From Gonium pectorale (Eukaryota; Chlorophyta; Chlorophyceae; Chlamydomonadales; Volvocaceae): a DNA stretch of 64,000 nt. Numbering within the stretch: position 1 is the stretch's first letter; every line of letters starts with the position of its first letter. Positions 36,901 through 48,200 of the stretch are shown piece after piece. The DNA lies in the NCBI GenBank assembly GCA_001584585.1, contig LSYV01000004.1, forward strand, positions 3,430,048-3,494,047. The letters run 5' to 3'. The notes below the pieces were generated by a model, which saw only the letters and a program-made list of their open reading frames with translations, did no database searches and was not told the DNA's origin. The translations under genes and the position numbers were made by a program.

Positions 36901-37479
36901 AACTTGACCTGTGGCTCCACCAGGTCCCGCGCCAGGCAGTCGTACACAGCTGCTGTACGGGTGGGGTACCCCGGCACGTCGCCTCTCTGCATGGAGCCGC
37001 TGTGGTCCACGATGACCACCACGTGCCAGCCGGCTGCAGCCGCATTGACACCGCCAAGCTCGTTTGGCAGCTTCCAACTAGTAATCTCGTGGCGTGACGT
37101 TTCATCCGTGATGTACACGATGCCCTGTACACATCGACCCGGTCGACACGGTTTGCATCGAGCACACTAACCCGCCACGCCGTGCCCCTCGGTCCAACCG
37201 CAAGGCCCCGTTCTCCCCACTATGTTCCTTTGAACCGAGGTTGAACCTAGGGCTCACGTTGTAGGTATAGCGCCAGCGCGGGCGGCCGTCACGTCCGGGG
37301 TTCGCAGGCTCCGGCTTGGCATACTTTACGGCCTCCTGCAGTTGTCGCTTGAATATTCCACGCTCTTCGCGGCGTTCGCGACCATGCGCGTGAGATATGA
37401 ATGAGACAGACGACGTTCGCAATTCGTGATTCTGACGCTGGTCCCAGGATACCACTAGGTGCCCAGCCTCGTCACCCAT
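33965..37479 (-). CDS. VWKA-like alpha-kinase, paralogue C
   Basis: Seven exons: 37479-37258, 37124-36876, 36571-36062, 35661-35142, 34905-34743, 34588-34417, 34141-33965 (2,013 nt, 670 aa, phases close). The N-terminus carries SFISHAHGRERREERG and PANPGRDGRPRWRY. The VWA domain has DHSGSM and FLSDGAPSDH. The alpha-kinase domain has FAQGAERVVHQ, VAKSTR, FTKW-NDNAGG, FSHFTFI, VCDLQ, TDP and HKCGPLC, so the catalytic and zinc residues are kept. Near the end GSKKNGATDKG is replaced by the more basic RKKKKNGATDKG. The acidic loop between the KW-N-N-G and FSHF motifs is shorter and far less acidic than in A and D. All introns have GT donors, unlike A and B. It pairs with D in sequence (CFGPRLVAKSTRFAEHL). 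Confidence 0.92.
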
Positions 37480-39474
37480 CCGTAACAGACTGGCCTACAA
37501 ATGCCTCAGGTAGAGTGCATTTTGGCTCCTGGAAGCAACTGCAAGGAAAGTATCCAGCCTCCAACCTCTTGTAGCCACAGGTTTTCAGTAAGAAAAGAAT
37601 ACATAGAAGTCGGCAAGTGTCAACCGCGTATACAACCGCAAAGTGCGACGCCGTGGCGTGCTATGCTGTCGCATGCTATGCTGTCGCCTGTCGTGTCAGG
37701 TGCCCTACATCACCGCGGACCAGCTAGAGGATGGGCCGGTGGTGGTTGGTGGAGGCTGGTCCATATGGTGTCGCGTGTGCATCCGGGGACGTCATGATTC
37801 GCGGGTTGCAGCCCAAGGATAACGTGCCCGTACAGGGCACATACAGTTGAGTGTTCTGGACAAGGGCCGAAGGCGTCGGGTGAACATCGCCGGCATCACG
37901 GGGCGGCTGTCCCAGGCTGCGATGTGCTGCAGACGGAGGCTGGTGGGTACACGCAGGGCCGTGCAGGGCCCACTACGACACGTTCCCCCGTGCCAAACTA
38001 TGTCCATACCCTAAATTCTGCCGGAATGCGGCCGAATCGAACGGGAGGTTTCACTTTCCATCCGTACTCCTGGCCGGCAACTGGATTTCCTGTGGTCGTT
38101 ATTTTGCAGGAAACGGATTTTCGGAGGGTTTTATTCAGCTGCTCAGTGCAATGTTATGTGGTGATACTTCGCTGTGACGAGGCTGGGCACCGACAGACAT
38201 ACCATTGCTTGGATGTTTAGAAGTCGCCCTGCAGTATCATTATACGGTTGTCGGCGTTATTAAGTAAGGGCCAGGTTCTCCCCTGGTTAGGGCCGTTCCG
38301 ACACTCTCCTTGAGCCTGCCGTATGAGTGTGCACACCCGCACGCAGTGTGCGGTGCTGTGCCACATGCGCGTATAACTTGTCAGGCATAGAAACCATTAA
38401 CTTAAGGCAGTATCATGATGCGAAGGGGCTAATCAAGAGCTCACGCACCGAAGATCCTGAAAGAGCATTAAGATTAGGACATTAGTGAGACATTTACTTG
38501 CTCCAAAACCAAAATGTGCGGCGGAGAACACTGTACGTTCTTGTTGCTCGGGAGCAACGCGAAAGCTGCCCAGCGACGGCTGGGCAGCGCCGAAATGCCG
38601 CCGCAGACAGGAGGCCCTCCTGGAGCCATCACTACTCATACCTCGGCGCACTCGCGCCAACACCACCAAACACAAGTCCGGTACGCGTGGCATCCATACC
38701 ACGTATTCGCGGAAGCAGGCATGGTCAATTGGTAAAGCCCTGTCAGCAACGGCCGTCACAACGGTCGCTAACCGCCCGTGGCATGCCGCGCAAGAAACCC
38801 GCGCACACATTATGTCATGTCAGGTTGCAACCAAGGAGTCGAGCAGTTTCCAAGGTCCATCCAGCACCGCAGCATTTACGCAATCACGCATGTGCTCGAT
38901 CACCCGGCACCTCAGATAGGCCATCCATCTTTGCGACGAGGCCGCACGGCAGTGCAGAACCTTAATTAATACACAAGGTCACCTCCAGTGAGCTCAGCAG
39001 CAGCCGGAAACGGGCTCACATGTACACACCACTTTGCCCACGCTGCGCTGGACCAGGAACCGCCATGCTCGCTAGGTCCAGGGCACGTCACGGCGAGCGC
39101 TAACGCCTCGACAAGTCCACGCATACTTCGCGCTGAAGAAACACGCCAGCAAATAATAATGATAATGCCATAGGGCCCGTCTGCACTATTTCCGCCGCGC
39201 AGCCATCCCAAAGCTTTGGCAAACTTTACGGTACCCTGTGCTCACCTGACGAATACCTAGAGGCCTGAAGAAAGCACGCTGGCACGTCCAGGCGCCGCAC
39301 TTCACGTCATTGCGACACGCGAGGCCTGACCCAGCCAGATCACGGCACACGCGGCGCACCCACCAGTCGCAGTTAGCATGGTACATAGATATCACGGGGC
39401 ACAGTCCTGCCGGCCTTCGAACTCGAGTTTTGACCGAAAGGCTTGCCTGCAGATCACCTACTCTACACATTGAA
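37480..39474. other. Intergenic region between VWKA-like genes D and C
   Basis: This ~2-kb spacer contains the gene C promoter and the gene D 3' flank. Only short, unrecognisable frames are present, and no paired TCACGGGT was seen near the gene C start. Confidence 0.4.
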
Positions 39475-42400
39475 TCAGTAAGCAAAGCCCAGCCTCCTGC
39501 ACAGCGGCCCGCACTTGTGCGTGGCAAAGAAGTTGCTGATACCCGTCTGGCCCTTGTCCGTTGCGCCGTTCTTCTTGGATCCAGAGTGGTGGTGGATCAC
39601 CGGATCCGTCAGCGTGAAACCGTCCGTCGAGTTCCACACGCCCTGATGGGTGAGGGAGGTAGGCGTCAAGGCAGGACGGAATGGGACGTCGGGACATTGG
39701 CTACATGCAGCATCTGAAGAGTAAGCCTTGTCGAGCGGCACCTCGTTTCCACACCGCAGGAGGCGCGCCTCAAAAGTCGCGGGGAGCGCAGCTCTTTGCC
39801 CAACTGTTACGACCGGTGTGCATACACGGTTCACACGTGCGCTACTCCCGCTTAGCCCAATGCAGAAGAGACGCCACAGCAATCCGCAGTCGCGGCAGCG
39901 CCGGTGCACGGCGTTGGAGGGCGGCGCTACCAAGGCACAAACAGCGGCGAGTTTGGAGTGAGCGGGCGCGCCCATGTACGGTACACCATCCTGGCCCCCC
40001 CTGCAGGTCGCACACCAGCTTGCGACCGTTGGTGGCGTGTTCCCAGTCTAAGAGCGCCCTCGCCTCCCCGCCCTGCCCCTCGCTACCCCCCAGCCCCACC
40101 TGCAGGTCGCACACCAGCTTGCGGCCGCCCGAGTGGATGAAGGTGAAGTGCGAGAAGCACTGGGGCACCTCCTCGACCGTGGCCTCGCGCGGCGCCGAGC
40201 TCACCTCCCCGTAGTAGTCGTCATCGGAATCCTCCTCCTCGTCGCCCTCGACGATGCCGCCCAGCTGCGACCCGACACCGCCTCCGCCGGCCCTCTGCAC
40301 GCCGCCCGCGTTGTCGTTCCTAGGGACAGCACACAAAGGGCTCCTTTCATTGCTTCTCCCGTGTCAGTGTGCGGTGCGCCCCAGCCCCGGACAGGTGAGC
40401 GCGCAAACGCACGTGCGTATGTATGCATGATGGCCAGCGACCACAGGGGCGCTGTATGGGTATGGCACCAACGGGCTGTACCGGTTCTGTGCGTCGACTC
40501 CCAACAACAAACGCGAAGGGCGACCCACCACTTGGTGAACTGGCCCTCCAGCTCCTCCTCCACCAGCACCTCGAATTGCCGGTGGTTCCTGTCCAGCAGC
40601 GCGTACACGAAGCAGGGCAGGAAGCGGACCTGCCACTCGGGGCCGCGCCCCAGGCGCCGGTTGAACAGCTGCGCGAAGTCCTCCGCCTCGGCTGCGAGCG
40701 GCGAGCGGTGCGCATGGGAAGATGGACAGAGTAGTCACGTAACATCCGCACGGAAGCACAAATCGAGGGTAGCAAGCAGGCGGGAAATGCAAGGGTTCGA
40801 ACGCGCAGCAGGTCCGCTGAAGCGAGAGCCTGGATCCTGATAAGCAGGGAGGCCTGGCGTTGCGTTCCTGGGCGCAGGCTGGGGCTGGTCAACAATTCAT
40901 ACCATTACGGGACACGGGACTGTTTGAGGCCCGCAAGCCATGGTGTTCCCATGGCCCACGCCATTGCGGGGGGACAACGTCAGGCCCGCGAGCGGCTGCT
41001 GGGCAGCAAGCGTTGGCTGCGGCCGCGCTCACCAAGGGACCGCGAGCCCCGTCGGTTCCTGTCTCAGCCCGCTCACTGGCCGCCACTCACCCTGCGTGCG
41101 GCAGAAGGTGCGGTGGAAGGCCGCGTTGGACAGGTGTTCGGTGAACCGCGTGGACTTGGCCACCATGCGGGGCCCGAAGCAGTAGGCCGTGCGGCCGCCG
41201 TCCAGCGTGAACGCCTCGGAGAACTGGTGCACCACCCGCTCCGCGCCCTGCGCAAAGCTGCGGGTGGCATGCGCCACGCCGATCTGAATTCCCGACGCAG
41301 CGTACGTCCTGACCAACTCCAGCGCCTTGGGCGTGCGAAAGAGCCCGACGTCCACAAAGGCTCGCTGCTGCACGTCGTACTTGTGCTTGTACACGCATCT
41401 GGATCCGCAGTACAGGTCCCAGCCGCTGCCGTTGACAAGCTGGGTGTATTCGGCGAGCGCCTGGCGCTGCGTCTGCGGGCCGATGTCGCTGCGCGGGGTG
41501 AGCTTGATGCCGGGACCAGCGGCGACGGTGCGCAGGGTCGTCAGGGAGCTGGTCAGGGAGGAGAAGGCCGTCCGCAGGCAGCCAGCCGAGAGGCCCAGCT
41601 TCTGCAGGGGGTGGCGGCGGGCAGACACGGAGCAATCAAGTAGGCTCACGGAACGACCGCACGAGGATGGAGCTGCAGACTTCTGGAGGAGATATGTACA
41701 TTGTGTCCGGCATCACTTTAACATCCGCGGCAACATGATAATCCGCCACAATGTACAACGCCGCGCATGAACCCACCGCACCTGGAACGAGCCGCCCGGC
41801 AGCGCCTTGGCCATGCTCTGGAGGACACGGTAGTTCTCGTCGGGCGGCCCGAACGCCACGGTGTGCACGTGTACACGGTCTCGGCCCAGCAGGTCCCCGA
41901 TGCGCCTCACGCGCTCAACGCACGCCGCCTCCAGTCGCTCGCTCAGCGGCGTGTCGGTGCAGCTCGGAAAGGCCGGGCAGCGCGCCAGCCGCCTGCCATA
42001 GGGCTGCCAAACGGGGTGGCCGTGCGCGCACTTCCACTCGTCGTACGGGCAGGAGTGGTCGCTGGGCGCGCCGTCCGAGAGGAAGACGAGGAAGGCGTGG
42101 CGGCTGTGGCCCACATCCTCGTAGAACAGCTCCAGGGCGAGATCCAGGGCCGGCAGGTAGTTGCCGTGCGAGCGGGCGTGCCTGGAGGCGCAGCCCTTGA
42201 TGTAGTCGAGCAAGGCTTGGTCGGGCGTCGAGCGCTCGAACACAGTGAAGGAGCCCTCGTTCATCTCGATGAGGGACATCTTCGGGCGGGGCGGAGCGGC
42301 GCAGGGCGGGGCATCAATGTCGCAAATGCAGGCGCGGGGGTGCAAGACCGCAAAGAGAAGCCCACAGGTCCAGATGTAGATGTAGAGAAGCAAGGCCGAC

Positions 42401-43183
42401 CCGCAACCTTACATGGCCGTCAGCCCGACCCAAACGTAATAAAAGCAAGCTAACCCAAAGTGAATGTCGGCTCACCTCGATCTTGCCGCCAACGTTGCCC
42501 AGCTTGACCTGCGGCTCCACCAGGTCCCGCGCAAGGCAGTCGTACACCGCCGCCGTACGAGTGGGGTACCCCGGCACGTCACAAGTGCGCATGGAGCCGC
42601 TGTGGTCCACGATGACCACCACGTGCCAGCTGGCGGAGCCGCCACCGCCCAGGCCGCCGCCCAGAGGAGGCGGAGCCGGGCCTTGCGCTTCGGCTTGCTT
42701 CCAGCTGGTAATCTCATGGCGCGAGGTCTCGTCTGTGATATAGACAATACCCTGCATGGTTGCCGGGCTCTGCTCTGTTAGGGACCCGCGCATGCCCCGC
42801 CAGTCATGCACCGAGATAATCTTAGCGGTCTGCACAGAGCTTCAGACGACCCATGCCATGGGGTGGCAAAACCCCCCTCTGCTGATTTATGGGTAGGACA
42901 CACGGTAGGTTCGTGCATGCCGTATCAAGAAGCATAATGGCCTTCGACAAAAGCACCGACTCACATTGTAGGTGTAACGCCAGCGCGGCCGGCCGTCGCG
43001 TCCGGGGTTTGCGGGCTCCTTGCGGCCATGCTTGATGGCCTCTTGCAACTGCCGCTTGTCGATGCCCCGCTGCTCGCGCCGCCCCCGACCGTGCGCATGC
43101 GAAATTAAGGATATAGAGGAGGTTCTCAGGTCCTGCTGGCCCCCTATACGCAGGCCAGAGAAGCCCCGTAGCAAGTCGTCCAT
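39475..43183 (-). CDS. VWKA-like alpha-kinase, paralogue D
   Basis: Seven exons: 43183-42965, 42751-42476, 42279-41782, 41601-41091, 40691-40529, 40319-40100, 39642-39475 (2,055 nt, 684 aa, phases close). It carries SLISHAHGRGRREQRG and EPANPGRDGRPRWRY, a VWA domain with DHSGSM and FLSDGAPSDH, and an alpha-kinase domain with FAQGAERVVHQ, VAKSTR, FTKW-NDNAGG, FSHFTFI, VCDLQ, TDP and HKCGPLC, all intact. Distinctive points are a Gly-rich linker before the VWA strand, an insertion (SCPYDEWK) after the LSDGAPSDH motif, and a strongly acidic loop (EGDEEEDSDDDYY). Intron 2 ends in AAG. Intron 6 contains a stray copy of an exon 6 end. It is first in the direction of transcription of the head-to-tail array. 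Confidence 0.92.
40000..40036 (-). pseudogene. Stray exon 6 end fragment inside gene D intron 6
   Basis: These 37 bp encode NGRKLVCDLQ followed by the CTGCAG exon end, and match paralogue B exon 6 (29296-29332) with one mismatch. They sit in gene D intron 6, beside intron sequence shared with paralogue C (34361-34416 versus 40042-40099). They are probably debris of unequal crossing over or conversion among the paralogues. Confidence 0.75.
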
Positions 43184-43267
43184 AACAAGGGCTTCGCAAC
43201 CAAAGAATCTGCTACAATTGAGCGTATACTGTTATTGAGCACCAGTGATGAGGTGCTGTGCGGCGCG

Positions 43268-43294
43268 TCACGGGTCACCGAATGGGTCACGGGT
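43268..43294. promoter_or_regulatory. Paired TCACGGGT words upstream of gene D
   Basis: TCACGGGT occurs at 43268-43275 and 43287-43294 (19-bp period), about 85-111 bp upstream of the gene D ATG, mirroring the pair upstream of gene A. Functional meaning is inferred. Confidence 0.3.
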
Positions 43295-44721
43295 ACACTT
43301 GCAGCTGCCTGCCCCACATTCATCGTGTGGGTGCGTCTATTTTGTCGACATATAACTGCACGCCTCTAACGCAAGCCATCTCGAGTGCGTGAGTGCGCCG
43401 AGGGCCCGCAGGTGGGGTACGCAGGGTACGCCGGCGAGGCCAGGGGCTGGCCGGGGGCGATGGGGAAGCGCGCGATCAACTGATCAAAACCCACGAGGGT
43501 GCAATGGGGCGTCGCATGAGAATCCCCCATGGATTAATCATTTCTCCTGCTGATGGGCGTCATGAACACCTCGCCGGTTGGAAACCGCCGTTTACGAATG
43601 GCTCAACCAACAGCTTGAGCCGGGGTGCTTCAGCTTCCTCGGCATCCCACACTGGCGTGTCGTTGGCCAGGAGATGCGCCCATTCCTACGGCCTGGGGAG
43701 CGTCTGGCACGCAAGGCACGACGCAAGGCTGGATTCCCGACTGCCGCCTCGGGCCTGTTGGTCGTGCCGCTCTGGGCCATCGGGCAAGGCAAGACACCAC
43801 AGGCGATTGCAGCTGAGGTGGCTGGCACGCGCGCTCGAAGCCGTGCAGGATGGAGAGCACGCGGTCGCCGGCTGTTTCGCGTCGCAGCCTGTCGCAGCGC
43901 GCTCCGTGTCTTTGACTTGGGCCCTGCAGCCGGACCCCGCAGGCTCTCGAGGGCTTGTTGGGGTTGCATAAAACGCCACCTAACAAGCTGCCCACGGCCT
44001 TCGGGCGTCGCAGGCTGCTGCCCAGGTCGCAGCCGTCCGGCAGCTTCCTGCCGCTGCAAAAGTACATACATGGTCGCGAACGTCCAGACTGTACGTACAC
44101 CAGAATGTAAGCATGCATCGACTCAGAATGCCAGCGTGCTGAGCGTTTGCATCCACTCTTACCAACACTCGAGCCGCACGCTCCACCACCTCCAGACGCA
44201 CAGCGCAGAGTGTGCAAATGCAAGGAGATCGCCCCGACGCGCACCTCGCGCCCCTCCCCCAGAAAACAAAACACGACGGCCGCTGGCGGACGAGGCTTGA
44301 CAGGGACAGCAGCAGCACCCGCCGCAACTAGTTTGCAGGCTCGTAAACGCCCCTGACTTTCACAACCATGAATGCAAAAAAAAACCGCTGCATCCTTCAG
44401 CGCAACGGTCCGTATCCCGAGGCTATCTAAACAGTGGAATGGAATACGACTCACGCACGTCCTTACACCACGCCCAGGCCCCAAGGCATCCCCGGTAATG
44501 CCCCGCCAATGCGATGGACTCATGGACAAAGATAATGGGTGGACCATTGGCGCGCCTCCACCGGCCTGCAGGAACGAATGGTACTAGCGGCACAAGCACA
44601 CGCCGCAGCAACACACGCCGCAAGACCCACGCCACAAGATCACGGGACACTGGTGCTGCCCGAAACACACACAGCTCAGTAGCGCCCTAGCGCCTGACGT
44701 TGTCCTGGTGGGCAATGCCGC

Positions 44722-44961
44722 TCACGCCTGCTGCGGCTGCGGGGCCACACCGTGACTCTCCGTACGGCACACGACGCACGCACTCGCTCTGTGGGCCTCA
44801 GGGTCTGCCACGACGACGCCTAGACGACGCTCGGCGTCCCGCAGCCATGCCAAACATGCATCCTCCGTAATATAAGCCCAAGCCGGCCGCCTACCGCCGG
44901 CCCATACGCGTGCAAGGAGCGCGCGCACGCCTCCCGGGGCTTCTGCTGCTGCTGCCTGCAA
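44722..44961 (-). CDS. Uncharacterised short frame
   Basis: The frame includes a protein-like stretch (AWAYITEDACLAWLRDAERR) with mixed charge and helix-like spacing, unlike the surrounding compositional frames. I recognise no family, and no splice partners are obvious. It could be an exon fragment of a decayed mobile element or a chance frame. Confidence 0.15.
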   Translation of the reverse strand: MQAAAAEAPGGVRALLARVWAGGRRPAWAYITEDACLAWLRDAERRLGVVVADPEAHRASACVVCRTESHGVAPQPQQA

Positions 44962-45279
44962 CTGCGGCGTCAGCTCGCGGCCCCGCCCGCCCGATTAATC
45001 GGAGCTGCCCCCGCCACCCAATGTGAGCGGTCGGTGGCGCGTCCGTGCCTCAACGCAGACCGCAGACACAAGCACCATCCTTTCAGCGGTCCTCCTCCCC
45101 GGTTCCTGGTTCAAAGGTACCTATACTCGCCCGCCGGCGGCACGCTGGCCGTCATCACCTGCGGGGGGAACCCTTGCCTTTCCCGCCCCGCCTGTTTTAT
45201 CGTGCGATCGTAAGGCCTCCCTTGGGATTTTACATACCGTAGGCGTCCCTCGACACCCAATCAGGTGCCATCTCAGGCC

Positions 45280-48200
45280 TTACGCCTGCCACGCCTTGAA
45301 GAAGTCGTTCCCCTTGTCGTCGACCACGATGAAGGCGGGGAAGTCCACAACGTCGATCTTCCACACCGCCTCCATGCCCAGCTCCGGGTACTCGAGCACC
45401 TCCACCTTCTTGATGCAGTTCTGCGCGAGGATGGCCGCGGGGCCGCCTGCGCCGCGGGCACCGGGCGACGGGGGATGTCAAGTTCAATGCGATTGCGTTG
45501 TCTACACAACACTTCATGAGGTGGCAGGTAACGGTGACAAGGAAGAGGAGGGCCCCACACAACAAACCATAGCGCACACCCTCCTTCCCTCCAGCCCCTG
45601 TCCCAGCCGTTCGAGCGCCCTTGTTAATGGTTTCAACTCCCGCCTAACCGCAACGGCGAATCGCAGCACGCGCATGCCTCTAGCCGACCCGCCCCTTGCT
45701 CTCGCCAGTTGCAGTCACAAGCCGCAAGCATTGAACGCTGGCAGATGCCGTCCGGAAACAAGTTGCCACGGAGATATTCCGTACATTCGTGTCACCCGCA
45801 TTGTCGTACGCATCACACACGCACTACATGGCCCCGCACACCCGGACGCCCAAACCGAAGCTGTGCGCGTCGCTGTACAAGGCGCCCATTGCTGTTGAGA
45901 AACTGGTGTGGTCGATTCCCTCAAGCCCTATAGCAAGCGGCAAGCGGCCCGGCCCCGCGGAGACGTCTCACGCTAAGCGAGTCAGACCGCATGCCCCACA
46001 CAGCCGACCCTGACAGCACCATCAGGCTGCACCGCTGTTGCTTCCTCACCGATGGAGCCCAGGTAGAAGCCCCCGTGCTTCTTGCAGGCTTCCGTGACGG
46101 CCTTGCTGCGGTTGCCCTTGGCCAGCGTCACCATGGAGCCACCGGCGGCCATGAAGGCGTCAACGTAGCTGTCCATGCGGCCTGGGCGGGGTGAGGGGCG
46201 TCGTTACCTTGGAAGGCGTTCTCAGTGGAGAAGCCCGACGAGCATGGTGCGTGTGTGTGTGTGGTGGGGTTATTTATCCGTGGGCAAAAGCTGACTGATG
46301 ACCGTCGAGCAGAGAATCGTTGACCCATGTGGGTGGGGGGGTGGGGGTGACAAAGGACAGGCCAGTACGCCGAGGAACCGACCCCTGGGACCGAGGGGCA
46401 CGCCGTCGCGCCGTTCGCCGTAATCAACGTCCACAGCGAAGCGAGGCGGGAGTGTTGCAGCGGGGGCCCGCACCCCGCAGAGGGACAACCCACTACCCAG
46501 AGAGCAGCCCGCTCCCTGCGCCGCGCCGCACCGGCGGTGGTGGGGCCGAAGCTGCCGGACGCGTATCCGGTGGGCGTCTTGGCGGGCCCCGCGTAATAGA
46601 TGATGTGGTCTTTGGCGTACTGGGGCAGCCCCTGGCCGGCCGCCAGGCGCTCCTGAGGGGCGCGGGAGTTACAGCGGAGAAAGGTGGTGGTCAGCCGCAA
46701 CGGGGAGGAGCGGAGGTGGGTGCGGTCAGGAGGCGTGCCCGGAGGCAAGGCCAACTGCCGCAGGTGCCCTCTCGTCCATGTCATGTATGGGCAAAGCACC
46801 GGCAGACGAGAACGTCCACGTGGCGTTTCGAGTCAGTCCCTCCATACTCGGCCCCTCAGCGTCCGTCCGAAGGACCCCACTCCCCCAAGGCCGGGCGGCT
46901 CAGCACACCTGCAGCTTGGCGTGGGCGATGTCGCGGGCGACCACAAGGGTGCCCGTCAGGCTGAGCCGCGTCTTGACGGGGTACTTGGACAGGGTCTCAA
47001 GAACGGACTTCATGGGCTGGTTCAGGTTCACCTGGGTGTAAGCGGAGGGGCGGGCGGGAGAGGCGGGGGAGGGGAGCGGCGAGAAATTTGAGACGAGAAA
47101 TGCAAAGGAAGGCCCTGTTGCAGGGCCAACAAAGGCGAGGGCACGTGCTTGTGTTCGGCTGCACGGCCCGTGTGGCGTCCCAACGCCACCGAGCAACACT
47201 CATGACGTCATGGGCGTTTCCGAAACGCCGGACAGCACAGGGAGGCGCGTGCGCACGCGCCTTGTACCTTGACGACCTCGGAGCTCAGCTTGTCCTCGGT
47301 GACCTGTGGACCACAGGCAGAAAATGCGCAGGACGAAGGTCCGTTAACGCTCTTGACGAGGGGATAGCGGCGTCAGCGGGATGCGAGATGGTGCAACGCA
47401 AGCGACTGGTGACACCCCTATCCCTGCCCCGCCTGCGCTCCAGCCGGGCTCCTCTCTTGACTCCTCCCTTGTCGGCGCGGAAGCAAGCGCCCCGGCCCTA
47501 GCACGTCCCATCCCGTATGTCCGGACAACACACGCAGAATTGCCGGGCAGCAATGCCACCCAGTCCGGTCATGGGCCCCGCTCTTTGGGTGCACGCAATC
47601 CTCCGGCAACGTGTGCTTGCCCCCTTCCCGCCCCGAGGCCCGCACCCACGTCTGGCAGGTACTGCCCGGGGTTGCGCTCCAACGCCTCCAGGAAGACGCC
47701 CTCCGAGGTGATCTTGCCCAGAGCCTGGCGGTCTGGGGGAAAGGACAGCGGAGGGGAAGGGGGAGAAATGTACGGGCGCGTGAAAAGGTTAGCCGGGTCA
47801 GGCAGGACAGCAGGTCACAAACGCCGTCATCCATCCGCCCACGACAGCGCGCCCCCGAACACAACGCGTGTACAGTGTTTAAAGCATTAGCTTCGCGGTG
47901 CCGCTGAGAAGCTTACCCCAATCCCTTGGATGCCCTGCCACGACTTGCAGCTGGGGCGGCTGGCGCCGTGCCAATATGCCGTACGCACCTGCTGCCAGCC
48001 TCACTCCTGCCGCCAGACCCCCGATCCCGCCCCGCCCCGCATCCCGCATCCCCGCGTCACACGCCCCATCTCCTCCCCTTGCCGCCTCACCCGCCGAGCA
48101 GGACACGCCGACGCCGACGGGGCAGGAGGCCCCGTGGCGCGGCAGTCGGATGACGCGTACATCGTGGCAAAAGTACTTGCCGCCGAACTGCGCCCCGATG

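Larger units (their letters stand above)
43184..45279. other. Intergenic region between fumarase 3' end and VWKA-like gene D
   Basis: Near the right-hand end of gene D are paired TCACGGGT words. Long overlapping open frames on both strands (43578-44300 plus, 43630-44547 minus) show no domain and are probably GC-driven. A minus-strand frame at 44961-44722 is treated separately. A TGTAA on the minus strand at 45234-45230 may end the fumarase mRNA. Confidence 0.35.

Noticed and set aside
43578..44547. Overlapping long open frames on both strands between gene D and fumarase
   Set aside because: Both strands are open because of high GC. The translations are low-complexity Arg/Ala/Pro-rich with no motif, and no splice or poly(A) context favours either.
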